The notes: generated from the letters alone by a model not told the origin. Counted from the stretch's first letter, positions 48,313-59,640 are shown. The stretch is DNA of 64,000 bases from Kappaphycus alvarezii (GCA_002205965.3 NADL03000683.1:806001-870000), one strand, 5' to 3'. Program-made: numbers and translations.

Positions 48313-48949
48313 GGGGCTTTGATTCCCTTGATTACGACTATATGGTCGAAACTCTTCTGAATACATCTCCTTGGTATTAAAAGCAACGGTGCCTATATAT
48401 CCTCAATAACTGAATGACTGACCTTTTTCTGCAGTACCAAATGTTGGAGCTTGACTCTGCGTCAAGCAAGGCTCACTGACCTTGGTGGGTTGATCGGCTT
48501 GACGGAACTTCTGTGAGAAGGCCGATATTTTTGAACTGACTCTATGCCAATTAAGCCCCTTCCTCCCCTTTCTATCCGTAAGTAGGGGAGATTTGATATC
48601 TTATATACTCATTCGGAACCGTAGCTTGGGAAAATTATATGAGAGACTATATTTTCTGTGCTACCTATGAAGAAACTGAATTGACAGCACAGCAGTACCA
48701 ATTTGCTACGGGCATCTTACCACAGAAAACCTCACACGAAACATTTTGAGGCCTCGATCTAAAACCAGTATCAATGAATGACAAGATATATGACTGTAGT
48801 AAGATCGCAGAAGTATGCAAGGTTTTCCTTCCCACGTAAACAAAGACGAAAGGCGGAAGCGCTAATAGAAACTAGCATTCAAGCTGATTGGTATCACGCA
48901 GCTCATCTGTTACAATAAATGAACCTCCCTTCTTCTTCCTGATGTGTAC

Positions 48950-50962
48950 AGTAGTTTACGTACAGTATATACAGTATACTGCGGGGTTAACGCAGTAGTG
49001 CGACCCTGTGCAAAATTTATGCGAAACGAATTACTGTTATTTGTGCACATTTCGAACTTGAACCGAACAAATCATCCGATTAACAAAATAAGCTCGGTTA
49101 TGAGCATTTGGTGTTTACTCCTGGAGCATTCAATCCGCTTTGATCGCAAGAGGGCTGCCTTCGCCCTTCTGAGATACAACTTAGTATCTGATACTCCGAT
49201 TTCGACAGCCATCTGCTTGATTATCTGGAATTGAGAGTGAATAACCAGTTCTGCAGTCAGTGGCACAAAAACCCCATCGTCTTCATTACTGTTGCATTCA
49301 TCCACTTCTTCGTTTCTATGCTTCATGCCTTTGCTAACAATTCCAAGCGCATCTTAGACCATTTTATGACGTATATACTTATCGTATTCAACGTTTAACC
49401 AACTTTAAACATTTCTCTGTGCCTTCGTGTTTAGATTCGCATTAATAAAGGTATCACTGCCAACATTATAAAGAGACAAAGTCTGTAAAGAAGCGATCAT
49501 ATCCTTCAGAGGGTTCTTCTCACTGTGCGAACAGGACATTCTCACTTCCTCTGCAGTTATATATGCAGCATAAATTACAGGCAAGATATGGGCTTTCACC
49601 TAACATCGTGCAAAGGTTGCAGGAGTGATTTCAATCCAGCTAGTTGCGACCAGTTCACATATGTACAGCATATGAGGATCAAAATCATCCTTCAAACCAC
49701 GCATTCCTCTCTTCGCTGTTGAAGACGATCGACTCGCTTACTTTGTCTCTAAGTTGCTCACAATTATGCGCAGCAAGATTCCGCGGTATCTGGACTTGAA
49801 CTCCGCAATGATTCCCAGGTCCGTCGGCTGATGAAGTGCTGTACAGTTGGGGGCAGAGTTTTTATATCTACTTCACCTCTACCTCGCATATTGGATAGGT
49901 CAGTTCTGTTTGGGCCACAGTTATCCATAAGTAAAACAAAGCGTCGTGAAGTACACTTTCGAGTGAATGGGAGAAATAATTCAAAGAAACACCAACGAAA
50001 TGTGGCGGTATCCGACCATGCATTTCTTTGACTTAAGTTCAGCACTGGGGGAATTCTCAATTGAAATCATCTAGGATATTTTGCTGTACCAATCAGGGCC
50101 ATTGGAAGTTTGGCAGAGCCGTCTGCGTTCGTGCATACATATGCCATCACGCTGCCCTTTGCTTCCATTGCTTTCGTGCCACGAACTGTACTTAGAGACT
50201 CTAAACAGGAAAAGTAAGATTTTTGGGGAAGCAGTTTGCAGAAAAGTCCTGTTTCGTCGACGTTAAAATTACAGTCAAGGTGGTAGTCTTTCAAAATTTC
50301 CCTTATTGAAGTCATATCTGCTGCAAAATTTACTACAGATGCACTAACAGCTTCTACACACAAATAAACAGAAAGCAGTGATTGATGCTTAGCAAAATTT
50401 TACAACCAGCCACTCGAGGCGCGAAAGTTTTGCACTTTTTGTTTCTGTTGTTCACAGAAGGAAGTTTGAAGAAGAGCGTCGCGAATTAATAGTGATTTCT
50501 GTTGAATACACCATTTGGTTAAGGGAGTAGTAGCTGATATTGCAACCTGTAAGAAGTTGAGAACGTTCTTCTCAATGACAGAAAGCGGTCGCAAACGAAT
50601 TGTTTTTGATTCAAGTGACATGGATTGGCTTCGTATTTTTTGCAAAAAGTCTTTGCGCTACCCTTAATGTTTGTGACAGTACGGAGAGAAATTGAAAACT
50701 GCCTCATTAAGGTGGACTTATTGTAACCGCTTGAAAACAGACGAGCTATTTCAATTTGTTGGCAGATATTAAGCCAGGTTCTTTTGCGCGAGAAGTAGAC
50801 GATCCCATCGTCATCGTGATGCTTTGGCTTACTCGAGGAGGTGCAAATACAACTAAGTGGTATTTCCTGCAACAGGAATGTTCCTTAAAGAGTGATGTGA
50901 TCGGAAACACGGCAGGAAACTTTCGGTGTTTCCGACCAGATCGCTCGAAATGTGCCACGTGA
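48950..50962 (-). pseudogene. pogo/Tigger-type transposase remnant
   Basis: Read on the minus strand, the order is that of pogo-like transposases. A CENP-B-type helix-turn-helix lies in 50519-50872 (WLNICQQIEIARLF, then ISLRTVTNIKGS). A second DNA-binding domain ends NFRASSGWL (50400-50645). The DDE_1 domain follows: FNVDETGLFCKLLP carries the first Asp and is followed by ANADGS-like and ALIGTAKYPR segments (50067-50363), MDNCGPN holds the second Asp (49764-50060), and QPTDLGIIAEFKSRYR, in another frame at about 49780-49830, holds the third. The acidic C-terminus is at 49072-49326. At least three frameshifts make it dead. A perfect 10-bp palindrome, cagtatactg (48972-48981), and the start cagtagtttac (48951) may mark the 3' terminus. 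I found no matching inverted repeat on the other side. Confidence 0.85.
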
Positions 50963-52073
50963 TTGATAATAAGAGGGAGGAACTGTTCAAAAAGGTACTA
51001 TTGCGACCCCCCTGTCTCGAATAGAGTGATGAAAATTATGTAACAATATCTTATTTATTATGAATCTTCGAACAATAATTTTATCTATTTTCACTGGCCC
51101 AAGTTTTACTCTGTATTAGATGTGAAGCATTTTTTATGCCTGCCAGCTGTTTTTTGAATTCTACAGTCAAAATTAACGGAATCATATTACCAGAAAATTA
51201 TTATTTGGATTAATGCTCACATAGAGGACTATTCTAAGATTATTACTGAACACGAATTTGGTCTACAAAAGTTATTTTACTGCTGGAATCATCTTTGTAG
51301 CTTTTTACCCTCATCTAAAGTATAAACAGTCTAAGGCTGTTAAAAAAATTAGCAAGCCTCGGAAACTCGAAATGTCCCCGCCGATAAGCTATAAATAAAT
51401 ATTGGATTTCTTTTTATTACTATTCTCGGTCTTATGCAGGTAAATTTATTATTCATTTTTAATAATTATATATTTTTAATCTACGCATTTCATTTAATTT
51501 TTATAAAACATTTGTCTCCTAGCCAAGTGGCCCACGACATGACCGTATTCTCACCATTGCAGGAGAGCTGTAAAATCAATGGGAGCACGGGAGGCTCGAG
51601 CCGTTGCCAGTGCAGCAAAATAGCGGAAGGAGAGGGACCTAGCCACGAAAGTGGCAGCCATTCTTGGCGATTTCCTGCCGGGGCGATCTCGGGGTAGGAT
51701 GTATTTTTGTGGCTATACCTTTTTAATCGTTAGGACCACCTTCTGTAACAACATCTAAGGTTATACAGAAATACACTGCAGCTGCTGCAGTTCGCAGTAA
51801 ATGATTTATTGCAGGAGTGAAGACATGTTTTGCATCAGAAGCGCAGATACGTTATTTGGTCTACATGTGCGGCGTCTGTAATATTTCGTGACCTGCAACA
51901 CGCAAAATGCATTTACCCGATTCCAAATTCCTTTCTTACAATTTGCCTAGTACATATAGCAGCATACACGAGTAAAGATCTTCTCAGACTTACAACGGAG
52001 CTTGCTTTAAAAACACTCTAAGAACACGTCTAGGTCCGATAGAAAAAGAGTAAAAAGAAATGTTTACAACGGG
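50963..52073. other. Stretch between two DNA transposon remnants
   Basis: No protein motif recognised. The frame 51434-51697 (+, 87 codons) begins hydrophobic and ends Gly/Ser-rich and is probably chance. Terminal inverted repeats of the neighbouring elements should lie here but I could not pair them. Confidence 0.45.
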
Positions 52074-52965
52074 ATGCTCTCGGAGCGACTTCACAGAAAA
52101 GAATACCGATTGCAACTAGTATCCATACTACAGAAAAGGAAGAATACCCATCAACAAGGTGCCTCGTGGGAAGTCATTCACAAATCAAGAAGAAGAAAAA
52201 TTATGAGGACGATATGTGCCAGGGAGAGCATTGATTCGATCTCTTCAAAGATTGATCGCTTCAAGAAATTAGTCTGGAAATTTATCCAAGCCCCCGAAAA
52301 GTGTGGCAAAGAGAAACGCAGGGGTCGTCCGCCAAAACATCCCCCGCTGACAGAAGTCATCTACTGGGAGAGGCGCACAAGGGAGAAAATTCCGCGGACC
52401 AACGCTGCACTGCTCTCTATTTACCAATAGGAAAGAAAAGAGCACAGTAGGTTTTACGTGCAAGCAGCACTGTTGTGTACGAGAAGTTCAAACGGCTCCG
52501 TGGCTTACAGAAGCCTTCAAAAAAGCAAGTCTTGATTGAGTTACGGAGATGATGGGCAAAGAAATCTATAAAAGGAAGAAAATAATATTTTTAGATGAAA
52601 TAGTTCAACTGAGATGGCCCAGAAGGGTTTAAGTACTAGAAAGGAAAAGAGGCTATTGCATTGACGAGGCGTCAAAACGGTGGCGGAGTAGCCGTTATTT
52701 GGGCTTATTTCTCTTACTTTTGACAAGATTCCAGTTGTCTACTTGAATGGAATGCAGGTGTCCGCAGGATACTTCAAGACTTTGGAGAATAATTATCTAG
52801 TTTTTTGGGGTCATTAACCGTGGATTTTTCAGTGTACTTCAGCAAGATAATGACCCAGCCCATGTGCCCCAGCATACAAAGGCATGGTTTCCTGAGAAGT
52901 AAGTTATTGTAATAGATTGGCCTGCAAGGTCCTCAGACGTTAAAAAAATATGAACTAAAATCAGT
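52074..52965 (+). pseudogene. Tc1/mariner-type transposase remnant
   Basis: ORF 52074-52430 (118 codons from ATG) has the N-terminal DNA-binding region, including the basic linker KRRGRPPKHPPL (the GRP-type hook of Tc1 elements). Further on come FLDE (first Asp at 52594), GGGVAVIWAYFSYF, and IPVVYLNGMQVSAGYF (from about 52720). VLQQDNDPAHVPQHTKAWF (52834 on; second Asp at 52846) and VIVIDWPARSSDV (third acidic position, Asp at 52936) follow. The last pair corresponds to QQDNA-x-x-H and DWP-x-x-SPDLNPIE. Stops (TAA after PEK, TGA after KKI) and several frameshifts disable it. The third position being Asp indicates a DDD- or DDE-type member; the decay leaves this open. Confidence 0.85.
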
Positions 52966-54472
52966 CCCAAAGGATGGACTGAAAATTGTTCTTTTACTAA
53001 AGGGGATGAAATGCATATCATCGGAGGGCTGTGTTCGAGGTTCCAACGGTATGCACTAGTTTTATAGTGCACGACTTTACGTGGTTCTATGGTTCTTTAA
53101 GTGCAGGATGTGTACTCATGGCAGAGGGATGCATTGCTGTGATTTAGATACTAAATTCTAGTTCAAATTAATAGTTTTTTTGTTTTCAGATTTTGATCAT
53201 ATATTGTCCCAGGTAGCGCGACTGGCCATAGATCACTAATTACATGACTGCTGAACACGCGACCGGATGAAACCAGCCCAGCGTAGACTTTTCTGAGATG
53301 CGATAAACATTTGTGGTCATCCCGACGAAAAGCCGACGAGGGCTTTGATGTCCGGACGAAGACTAGAAATGCTCTCCGAAAGATAGAAAACCACTGTAGA
53401 TGGAAGTGGGTAAATTCAGATAGAATCAGCATTTAGGTGTCCCAAGAAAAGTGGGGAGATGCAGAAGTGTTGACGAAGCAGAAGTAAAGTATATACAGGA
53501 TTAGCAGTTGACCTAGTCTATGCATCTGTGCAGCAGATATGGTCAGCGAGGAGAGCACGGTCAGCGGTGGGAAGATGGGAATGGCCTTGAGAGAAACAGG
53601 ATAAGTGGTGGAGCCAGCGAGGGGAACAGCGTAGGAAGAGGCGTCGGGGATGAACGTTGAGGGATGGAGAGGTCAAGATACGGGGTTACTGGACGATCTG
53701 TTGCATGGGGGGTATGGTACGCCGTACGGCATTGCTACCGGTCCTCCAAGGAGTTGTATTGAGTGAGAAGTTCCGCAAGGCACTAAGATAAGTGGGCCAG
53801 ACATCTGAAGGTATCGATATAGCAAGACTCTGATGAAGTGTAGAGGTGGGATGTAGAAAGCGCATATTTTGCAAGATGCCCATAGCAACACGGTGATCAG
53901 TGCCTGGGAAGGAGGTTGTATGACAACGGAGAAGGTCCACAAACTGGGACGCCTGCTTGTCCAGGAGGGTACGCAAATCCACAGCTTGGTAGAAAGAGCG
54001 GAGGTTAAGTGAGATGGGGATAGGAACCAGCCTATGATCTCCATATGTCTCGGGTCCCTCATTTCTCCATCTCACATGCATTAGGCACCCCCAATTACCA
54101 GTACTGAGGACATCAGAGGCGGAGGAAAAAGGCGCGTTTCCTGGGACTACTTGAGCGTCACTTCATCCTAAATGACACATATACGGCCATATATTGTCCA
54201 AATCAACAGGAGAGACAGTGGAGGAGATTGGAACGGTTCTGTCTATTAAAGGAGGCAAGATCTCATATGCTGGTTGAGAGAAAGAGAGACTGGAATTTAT
54301 ATATAAACTATGGCTGAGTTCAAAATCTTCAGCTAGGGAACAAAGTAGCCAGGAAGTCACAGCAGGGGCAGCCGATGATTGACACCGAGAGCGTTATTTT
54401 GTTGCGTCGAGATGAGGATGCTAACAAGGCACATCAAATGTGTCAAATAAAACAGAATCATTCTGCTTACGT
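52966..54472. other. Stretch with no assigned feature
   Basis: Two overlapping minus-strand frames of 129 and 131 codons (53673-54081) and one of 89 codons (53163-53432) occur. The 131-codon frame has an even composition and could be old retroelement coding, but I recognise no motif. The remaining sequence shows nothing. Confidence 0.4.
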
Positions 54473-54501
54473 AACCAAGTCGACAAGCTTTCGACTTGGT
54501 T
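54473..54501. repeat. Perfect hairpin next to an element tail
   Basis: Arms of 11 bp (aaccaagtcga and complement) surround the seven-base loop caagctt. It lies 50 bp upstream of the orphan family A tail. Confidence 0.85.
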
Positions 54502-54548
54502 GCATAAGAAATGAGAAATCGTGCAATATTTGCAATATTTAGATTGGA

Positions 54549-54622
54549 TTGTTAATTTATGAAAACCCTTCGCACGCTTCTGTGCGACATTGTACAACCA
54601 ATAAAGATTTACCACCACGATT
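54549..54622 (+). mobile_element. Orphan 3' tail of non-LTR family A (+)
   Basis: About 70 bp starting gttaatttatgaa match the 3' untranslated end of family A at 60205-60276 almost base for base, including the AATAAA polyadenylation-type signal (54599-54604) and the terminal ccaccac. No coding part of the family precedes it. It is therefore an extremely 5'-truncated insertion or an exchanged terminus. Sequence after ccaccac differs between the copies, which defines the element's 3' end. Confidence 0.8.
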
Positions 54623-54899
54623 GTATAAATATTCAATATCAAATTCTAAATTTCTGTGGAAAGTGTTTCGACCTGGTAGCATTGTCAAAGAAAACCGAGT
54701 CTACGAAAATCTCGGCGGGTGCGTTAAGAATTCTCGGAGGTTGGCACTCCTCTGTTTTTGAAAGGACCGTTTGGTTCTCATAGGTTGCCAACCCACAGTG
54801 TGGGTGTCGGTACTACCGGCAGTAGTACTACCAGTAGTAGAATTTATGCACTGCTCAGACCGCTTCAAGCGTAAAATTTACCCACATTTGTAATGCTGA

Positions 54900-54934
54900 T
54901 ACAAGACAAGCTATAAGCTATGGCTTGTCTTGTA
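54900..54934. repeat. Perfect inverted repeat
   Basis: Arms of 12 bp (tacaagacaagc and complement) surround an 11-base spacer that itself contains the dyad tataagctat. Just upstream (54790-54845) lie smaller dyads such as cccacagtgtggg and a gtac..gtac-type repeat of actacc/agtagt. Confidence 0.85.
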
Positions 54935-54959
54935 CCATCATTTTAACGATGACTTGTTG

Positions 54960-55227
54960 CCGCTGCTAACTGTGATCAGTAGCTCAGCGACACCGTCTGA
55001 TCCTCAACGGCCGAGGCCATTCTGTCCCGGATGCCGGCTCTTGGAGTCGACCATGCATCCCCCATTCCAGGTGGTACCATACTCACTGCTAATTTGAGCG
55101 GTACCCCAAAATATAATGAAATGAAAACGTTACTGTAAAGGTAAACCACTGTGCTGTACACTGTATTGTAGAACAACCGAAATGACCATGACCTTTGATA
55201 GGGATAAATCGTCGGGAGAAGAGATAT
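54960..55227. other. GC-rich island of unknown nature
   Basis: The stretch 54980-55110 is markedly GC-richer than its surroundings and open on the minus strand (54976-55176, 66 codons). I tried to read it as a tRNA, 5S rRNA or transposon protein and found no support. It could be part of a SINE or an unrecognised element. Confidence 0.3.
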
Positions 55228-55470
55228 TCAGAACCAACTACCCCAAGAAGGAGGTGTTGCAAGCGACAAAAGTGCTACCGTGGTATAGTTGAACGAACAA
55301 AAAGGAGCGTATATGGAAGAGGGTTGAGAGGTCTACAAGCAAGTATGGAAGGGGCAGGGTCTACCACTGATGCTCTGTGAGCAGCGTAGGAAAAAGGTTT
55401 CTTGGGTCTGAAGTTGCCTCTCAACTCCCTACTACTCAGGACTTGGCTTGAAGTTGTCTCCCAACTTGCT
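55228..55470 (+). repeat. Dispersed repeat with paired hairpins, copy 2
   Basis: Counterpart of 48070-48312, same orientation. The paired dyads are at 55411-55426 (one mismatch) and 55451-55467. The TATA-like ttatatagac (about 55501-55510) follows some 35 bp later. The left part, from aaccaactacccc, aligns with aaccactaactaccc in copy 1. Confidence 0.7.
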
Positions 55471-55636
55471 TGACCTCTCCATGAGGAAGCAGTTTACTCA
55501 GCTTATATAGACTTTTGGCTACCCCAAAGTCCGAACAAAATTACAGAAGGTACCAGGAAATGCATACAAACAATTTTTTTGGATGATATACTCTAAACAA
55601 AAGATACTTAAGAAACTAACAATCAATGAGGTCCTC

Positions 55637-56240
55637 TTATTTCCCATTCTCTAAATCAGATCCAAACAACTCCTCTAAAATATCCATGCTGTCCAAGCAG
55701 TCCCCACAAATATCTGCGAACGGCTCATAGCAATCTATTCCCACCTGGGAGATATCTAAACTACCAAAGATATCTCCATCCGGTTCCAGCATCGGCACCA
55801 CTTGTTCCATACTCTCCAGTCCAGGCCCCACCAGTCCAACACTTTCCATGCCCTCTGTTCCCTCATCCACCTCGTCCTCGTCCTCGTCCTCGTCCTCATC
55901 ATCCTCCTCTTCCACCTACTCCTCCTCCTCCTCCTCCTCTTCCTCCTCCTCCTCCTCTTCCTCCCCATCCTTCTCCTGAGTCTCGTACACTAGCTCAGGG
56001 GCTAACCATTCCTCGAAGGACTCCCCGCTCTCCTCCTCGACTTTCTCAGTCTCATCCTCACTTACCTCCCTCGCCTCTTCTTCTTTGAAGAGGCGGCGAA
56101 CGAACTCGATGATCTTCTTCTTAATTTGCCGCCGGATGTAGTCGTCGGCATCGGTTGGCCCGTAGGCGGCGAGACGGAGGCCATTGATGGGACGGGAAGG
56201 GCGGTTTATTGGAGATAGAGGCAGAGGGGCGATTTGACGT
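55637..56240 (-). pseudogene. Acidic low-complexity reading frame broken by one TAG
   Basis: On the minus strand one frame is open from about 56240 to 55637 except for a TAG at 55916-55918. Upstream of the stop it reads a segment with DDYIRRQIKKKIIEFVRRLFK (a probable amphipathic helix), an acidic stretch with EEWLAPELVY, and a run of about 15 Glu. Downstream it goes on with VEEEDDEDEDEDEDE and then a less biased C-terminus containing Gly, Met and Leu. The Glu/Asp runs come from a (CTC)n/(GTC)n microsatellite, which is prone to slippage and miscalling. There is no ATG at the 5' end in this frame; the neighbouring frame has one at about 56246. I recognise no family. It may be a nuclear acidic protein, an element's ORF1, or an opened microsatellite. 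Confidence 0.35.
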
Positions 56241-56695
56241 CATATTTCTGGAAAAGGGGCGAGCGGGGCTGCGGATGTTGACAGAAAGGGTAATCAGCTT
56301 ATCAAATTGTTGGTGGCGGGAGTGATGCTTCAGCGACAATGCTATAGCACTTTAAATAGGGGCATGTCTTTGGTAATCATCATGGTCTTGGTCAAAAAGA
56401 AAAAAGGCAATACTGCGGCCTTGGATTTGCATGAATTCGGGGGCATCATAAAAATCTGCGTGATCAAATATCGGAACTGAATTTGGGAGAGGAAGTGACC
56501 ACGAATTGAAAGGCGTCTCTTTGAAGGGGGAGGACCAAATATTCAAACATAAAAGAGAAAATAGAGATGTACAGTGAATTTGGATTCATAAAGGAAAAAT
56601 ATATTCAGAATTCGTTTTGGGAAGACAAAGGTAGGACGATTGGTCAAGGACGGATTTCAAGATGCGAAGAGGACCTTTTTCGTTCCGACAACCTG
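56241..56695. other. Stretch with no assigned feature
   Basis: Short frames only (for example 56352-56546 on the minus strand). Nothing recognised between the acidic frame and the 3' end of the family A copy. Confidence 0.45.
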
Positions 56696-57960
56696 TGTGG
56701 CAAGTCTTTATGGGTTGTACAATTTTGCACAGAAGCGTGCGGAGGGTATTCATAAATTAACTACGGATGCGGGCGGCGAGTAGAAACCTGTCGCGCGTGC
56801 ATTATTTGGAGACTAAATGCAAAACGGGTAACGAAGTCGCGGAGCTCCTGTTGAGGGGAGGAAACGCGACGGGAAGCAGCGAGGGAAGCAAGGCGGCGGA
56901 AAAAACCCTTGCCGTCGTCGCCCAAGGCCACAGATATCAATCCCGACGGGGGAGAGGAGAATATCGTTTTTGTTGCAGTAAGTGCCGTAATGAAGATGTT
57001 TCTCGCGCTCTGCGAGTGTTGCGGCAGCGCCTGCGGTAACCGTACTTGGCGAAATGTGGCGGCGTGCTGAGGGGTGGGCAACAGTGACGTCGACGGCGAT
57101 ATCGGCATTGAGAAGCCCGTATGCAGCGGGTATGTAAATGTCCATTCGTAACACGGGGGACTCTGAATGCCCAGACGAATTGGGAACCTGGTAGAGGAGC
57201 GGATGCTCGACGAGGGCGGCGATCCCAACTTCCTTACAGTAGCGGGCAAGAACGTTGCGGAGGACGTGAAATCGACAAGTCATTCCGTCTTTGTATTTGC
57301 AGGTCAACGCGTGTTGACCGCTTGATTCTAAGACGGGTGCGATATAGGCCGAGCGCCGGGAGCAGACCGGATAGCGAGTAGATCCAGGGATTAGCGCGAT
57401 GCCGAGACGGAGAGCCAGAGCGACTTTCCACATAGAAGAGGACATGTACGTACCGCGGTGGGGGTGAGGAAGCGAAGAGAAAACAGAGAAGGCGGAGGAT
57501 GTGCGCATCGAGAGGAGCCGTGCTCGGTCGTGTACTGTCGCGGACAAGAACAACCTATCAGACTTCGATAGCATGAGTTCAGTTGTTATCGCAGACTGGA
57601 GCCCTTCCCCGGGGACCTGCGACGACCAACGCTCGAAAAGTGCCGTAGCTGTAAGCGACGAAGACAGATGCGGGTGGCGGGAGGATAAGAGCGAGATGGC
57701 GGACAGAGGGCCTTTTCCAGGTGGCGGTCCTGGGAAAGATTCAGCTGGTCGGAGATAAGTCCAAAACAATCAATTACAGATGCAGTGTAAGCAGCCTCGG
57801 TAATGTCTGAACTTTGCAGGAGACCTAGACTGCCCATTGGGAAGGGGAGAGAGGCCTGGAGCCAGGCTCGATCAGGGCAGGGCAACTGCAATTGGTGGAA
57901 TGCTTCCCTCTTCTTCTGATCGAAGCTGGCGGCGAGTATAGCAGATTGAGTGGACTGAGG
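56696..57960 (-). pseudogene. Non-LTR family A C-terminal copy (-)
   Basis: The copy begins on the right with AWLQASLPFPMGSLGLLQ and AAYTAS (in 57586-57891). This is the LP-x-x-x-GGLGL...A-A-Y-x-A-S motif that follows the RT domain in many non-LTR-type proteins. After a frameshift, ORF 56813-57769 (318 codons) carries a VALALRLGI segment, a degenerate Cys knuckle ending GQHALTCKY, RMDIYIPAAYG with IAVDVTVAHPSA (nuclease-like PD...D-V-T motif), and AGAAATLAEREKHLHYGTYC. A two-base deletion near 56928 shifts the frame. The true C-terminus then reads in another frame, GDDGKGFFRRLASLAASRR to STRRPH. The 3' tail (56696-56760) matches the other two tails. The RT catalytic domain is missing. Confidence 0.78.
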
Positions 57961-57999
57961 GTCGAACTCCTGACCGCCCAGAGAAGTTTAATGCATTCA

Positions 58000-59268
58000 G
58001 TATCTACTGGGGACTGTGCACGTCCCAACTATACGGCTAAGATCTAACCCGATGTACTTCGTCGCCCATGCGCATCGGGGCTCGGGAAAGGATAGCTTGA
58101 GCGATGGATGACCAGAGGGTGCAACTCAGTCGCTGGTAGATACGGCGACGGATAACGCCAAATGTCGAGTGAAACTTGGAAGCGATCCGCGGAACTAACT
58201 CCTCGATAAATGCAATAGTACCAGGAGAAGGGGCACCAAGGGAATCAAACGCCAGAGGTCGAAACGTGAAGTTCGGCGTGTAAGGCGCAGAAGATGGGCC
58301 AGTTGAAGGAGCGGGGAGGAGTCGGGCGAGGTTGCGTTCCAGAGTTGTAATTTTGTTGCCGGCCGCCACTTCAGCAGCGCCACCGGCAACCTGGGTCGCC
58401 TTGGTGTGAACTGCGGCCTTGAACGGCTAGACGACAGTGATTTCACACGCAATAGGGCGCAATGTTGTGTCTTCCGGGGTTGGGAGGGGTTGTACAAGGA
58501 TATCGGCGGGCCGGAGCTCAGTGCCCGAGACGGGGAGCGGAACCTCGTGCCAAATATCAAGACCCGCGGCGCGGGTAACGTGTGTCGCAAACGCATGACA
58601 GAGCGAGTCATGGCGGTGACGACGGCCGAGACCAGGACAGCAGAGGTCGGCGGCGTGATCCCCGAGGGTGTCCAAGGGGTGGTCACAGTGGTGGCAGTTG
58701 AGGGGCATCCAGTCATCATACACTGGCAGTCCGAGATGACGGCGGAGCATGGTCTGCCAGTGTGTGGTGCGCACCATCGTTGCTGCCGTGGGTTGGGCAA
58801 GGAGAAAGGCAGTAGCGGGGCTACGGCGGAACTCTAAGCCACGGATGCGATGTCGAACGTCGGCGTCGCTGTGAGCGGTCGGGTTTAGGGCAGTCACCCT
58901 GATTCGTCGTGCAAATGAACTCTTGCCTGCACCTCTTGCTGCACCCGTTTGAGAAGGGTTAGAGTGTTGGTGGGTGAAGCAGCTAGAGTGGGAGGGTCAA
59001 GGGTCGAAAGATCGACTATCCCAGGGATGGACAGGGCGAAACGGCGGAGCGAAGGCCCAGACTGCCGGAGTAGGAAGGACCTGTCGCCGCGGAAGCGGGC
59101 AGAAGCTAGTGTACAAGTACGCGGCGTGGCGTATGCAGAAGTCCGCTGCCGTGCGGGCGCAGCATCAATGATGCTGGCGGCGGCTGCGCCATAGAGGAAC
59201 GAGGCGATAGCCGTGATGATGTCATGACTCACTTGGAGCTGTGATATCCCCGTTCCAAGCGAATCCAA
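58000..59268 (-). pseudogene. Non-LTR family B, longest copy (-)
   Basis: Three minus-strand frames form one reading path. 59268-58894 (124 codons from ATG) has no sure motif except a VLSK-like helix and a basic segment. After a frameshift near 58897 comes NPTAHSDADVRHRIRGLEF, then CHHCDHPLDTLGDHAADLC (a CxxC..GDHA..C knuckle), RRHRHDSLCHAF, RAAGLD and RPADILVQ with IACEITVV. A TAG at 58427-58429 stands for Ser (VVSPF in the other copies). The same frame then continues to the C-terminus (58369-58037) with FDSLGAPSP and YQRLSCTLWSSIAQAILSR. One frameshift and one stop over 1.2 kb make this the least decayed family B copy. No RT domain is present. Confidence 0.78.
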
Positions 59269-59640
59269 TACACAAGACCACTCAATGGTATAGGTTCTGA
59301 TCAGTTATCAAGACCTGTACCCAACGGGTCCGAGGCTGGATGGATGGGGGACGGGAGATAGCCACCATGGAGAGTAGAAAGTATGGCGATATACGACCCC
59401 GGAGTAATTGTGAGAGCCTTTGAAGGCACTTTTATCGGATTTGAACAATCTTATCAACCGCAGTAAACCAAGCCCCCTCCTTCCTCACGATAATTGCAGG
59501 ATACCGCTACAGCCTTTGATGGGAAGTGACATCATGTCAATATGATATTGAATTCAACTTGGACTTGCCCATATCAAATTGCCCTCACTTGTCACCTATG
59601 TAGGGAGGAAAGGTTGATGTATAATTTATCCGTCTGAGAT
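59269..59640. other. Stretch between two opposed retroelement fragments
   Basis: No coding motif. The part 59420-59625, with the dyad-like ccctcacttgtcacctatgtagggagg, shows some resemblance to 61540-61790 (for example tgtcacagatgtagggaggat). It may be an unrecognised dispersed repeat. Confidence 0.4.

Noticed and set aside
54976..55176. tRNA or 5S rRNA gene in the GC-rich island
   Set aside because: I could not find a cloverleaf with consistent stems or the internal promoter boxes of such genes.
56767..57758. Several plus-strand frames at 56767-57039, 57121-57381 and 57501-57758
   Set aside because: They are opposite-strand shadows of the GC-rich family A coding remnant on the minus strand.
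58406..58837. 143-codon plus-strand frame
   Set aside because: It is antisense to the family B knuckle and nuclease-like segment, which has recognisable motifs on the minus strand.
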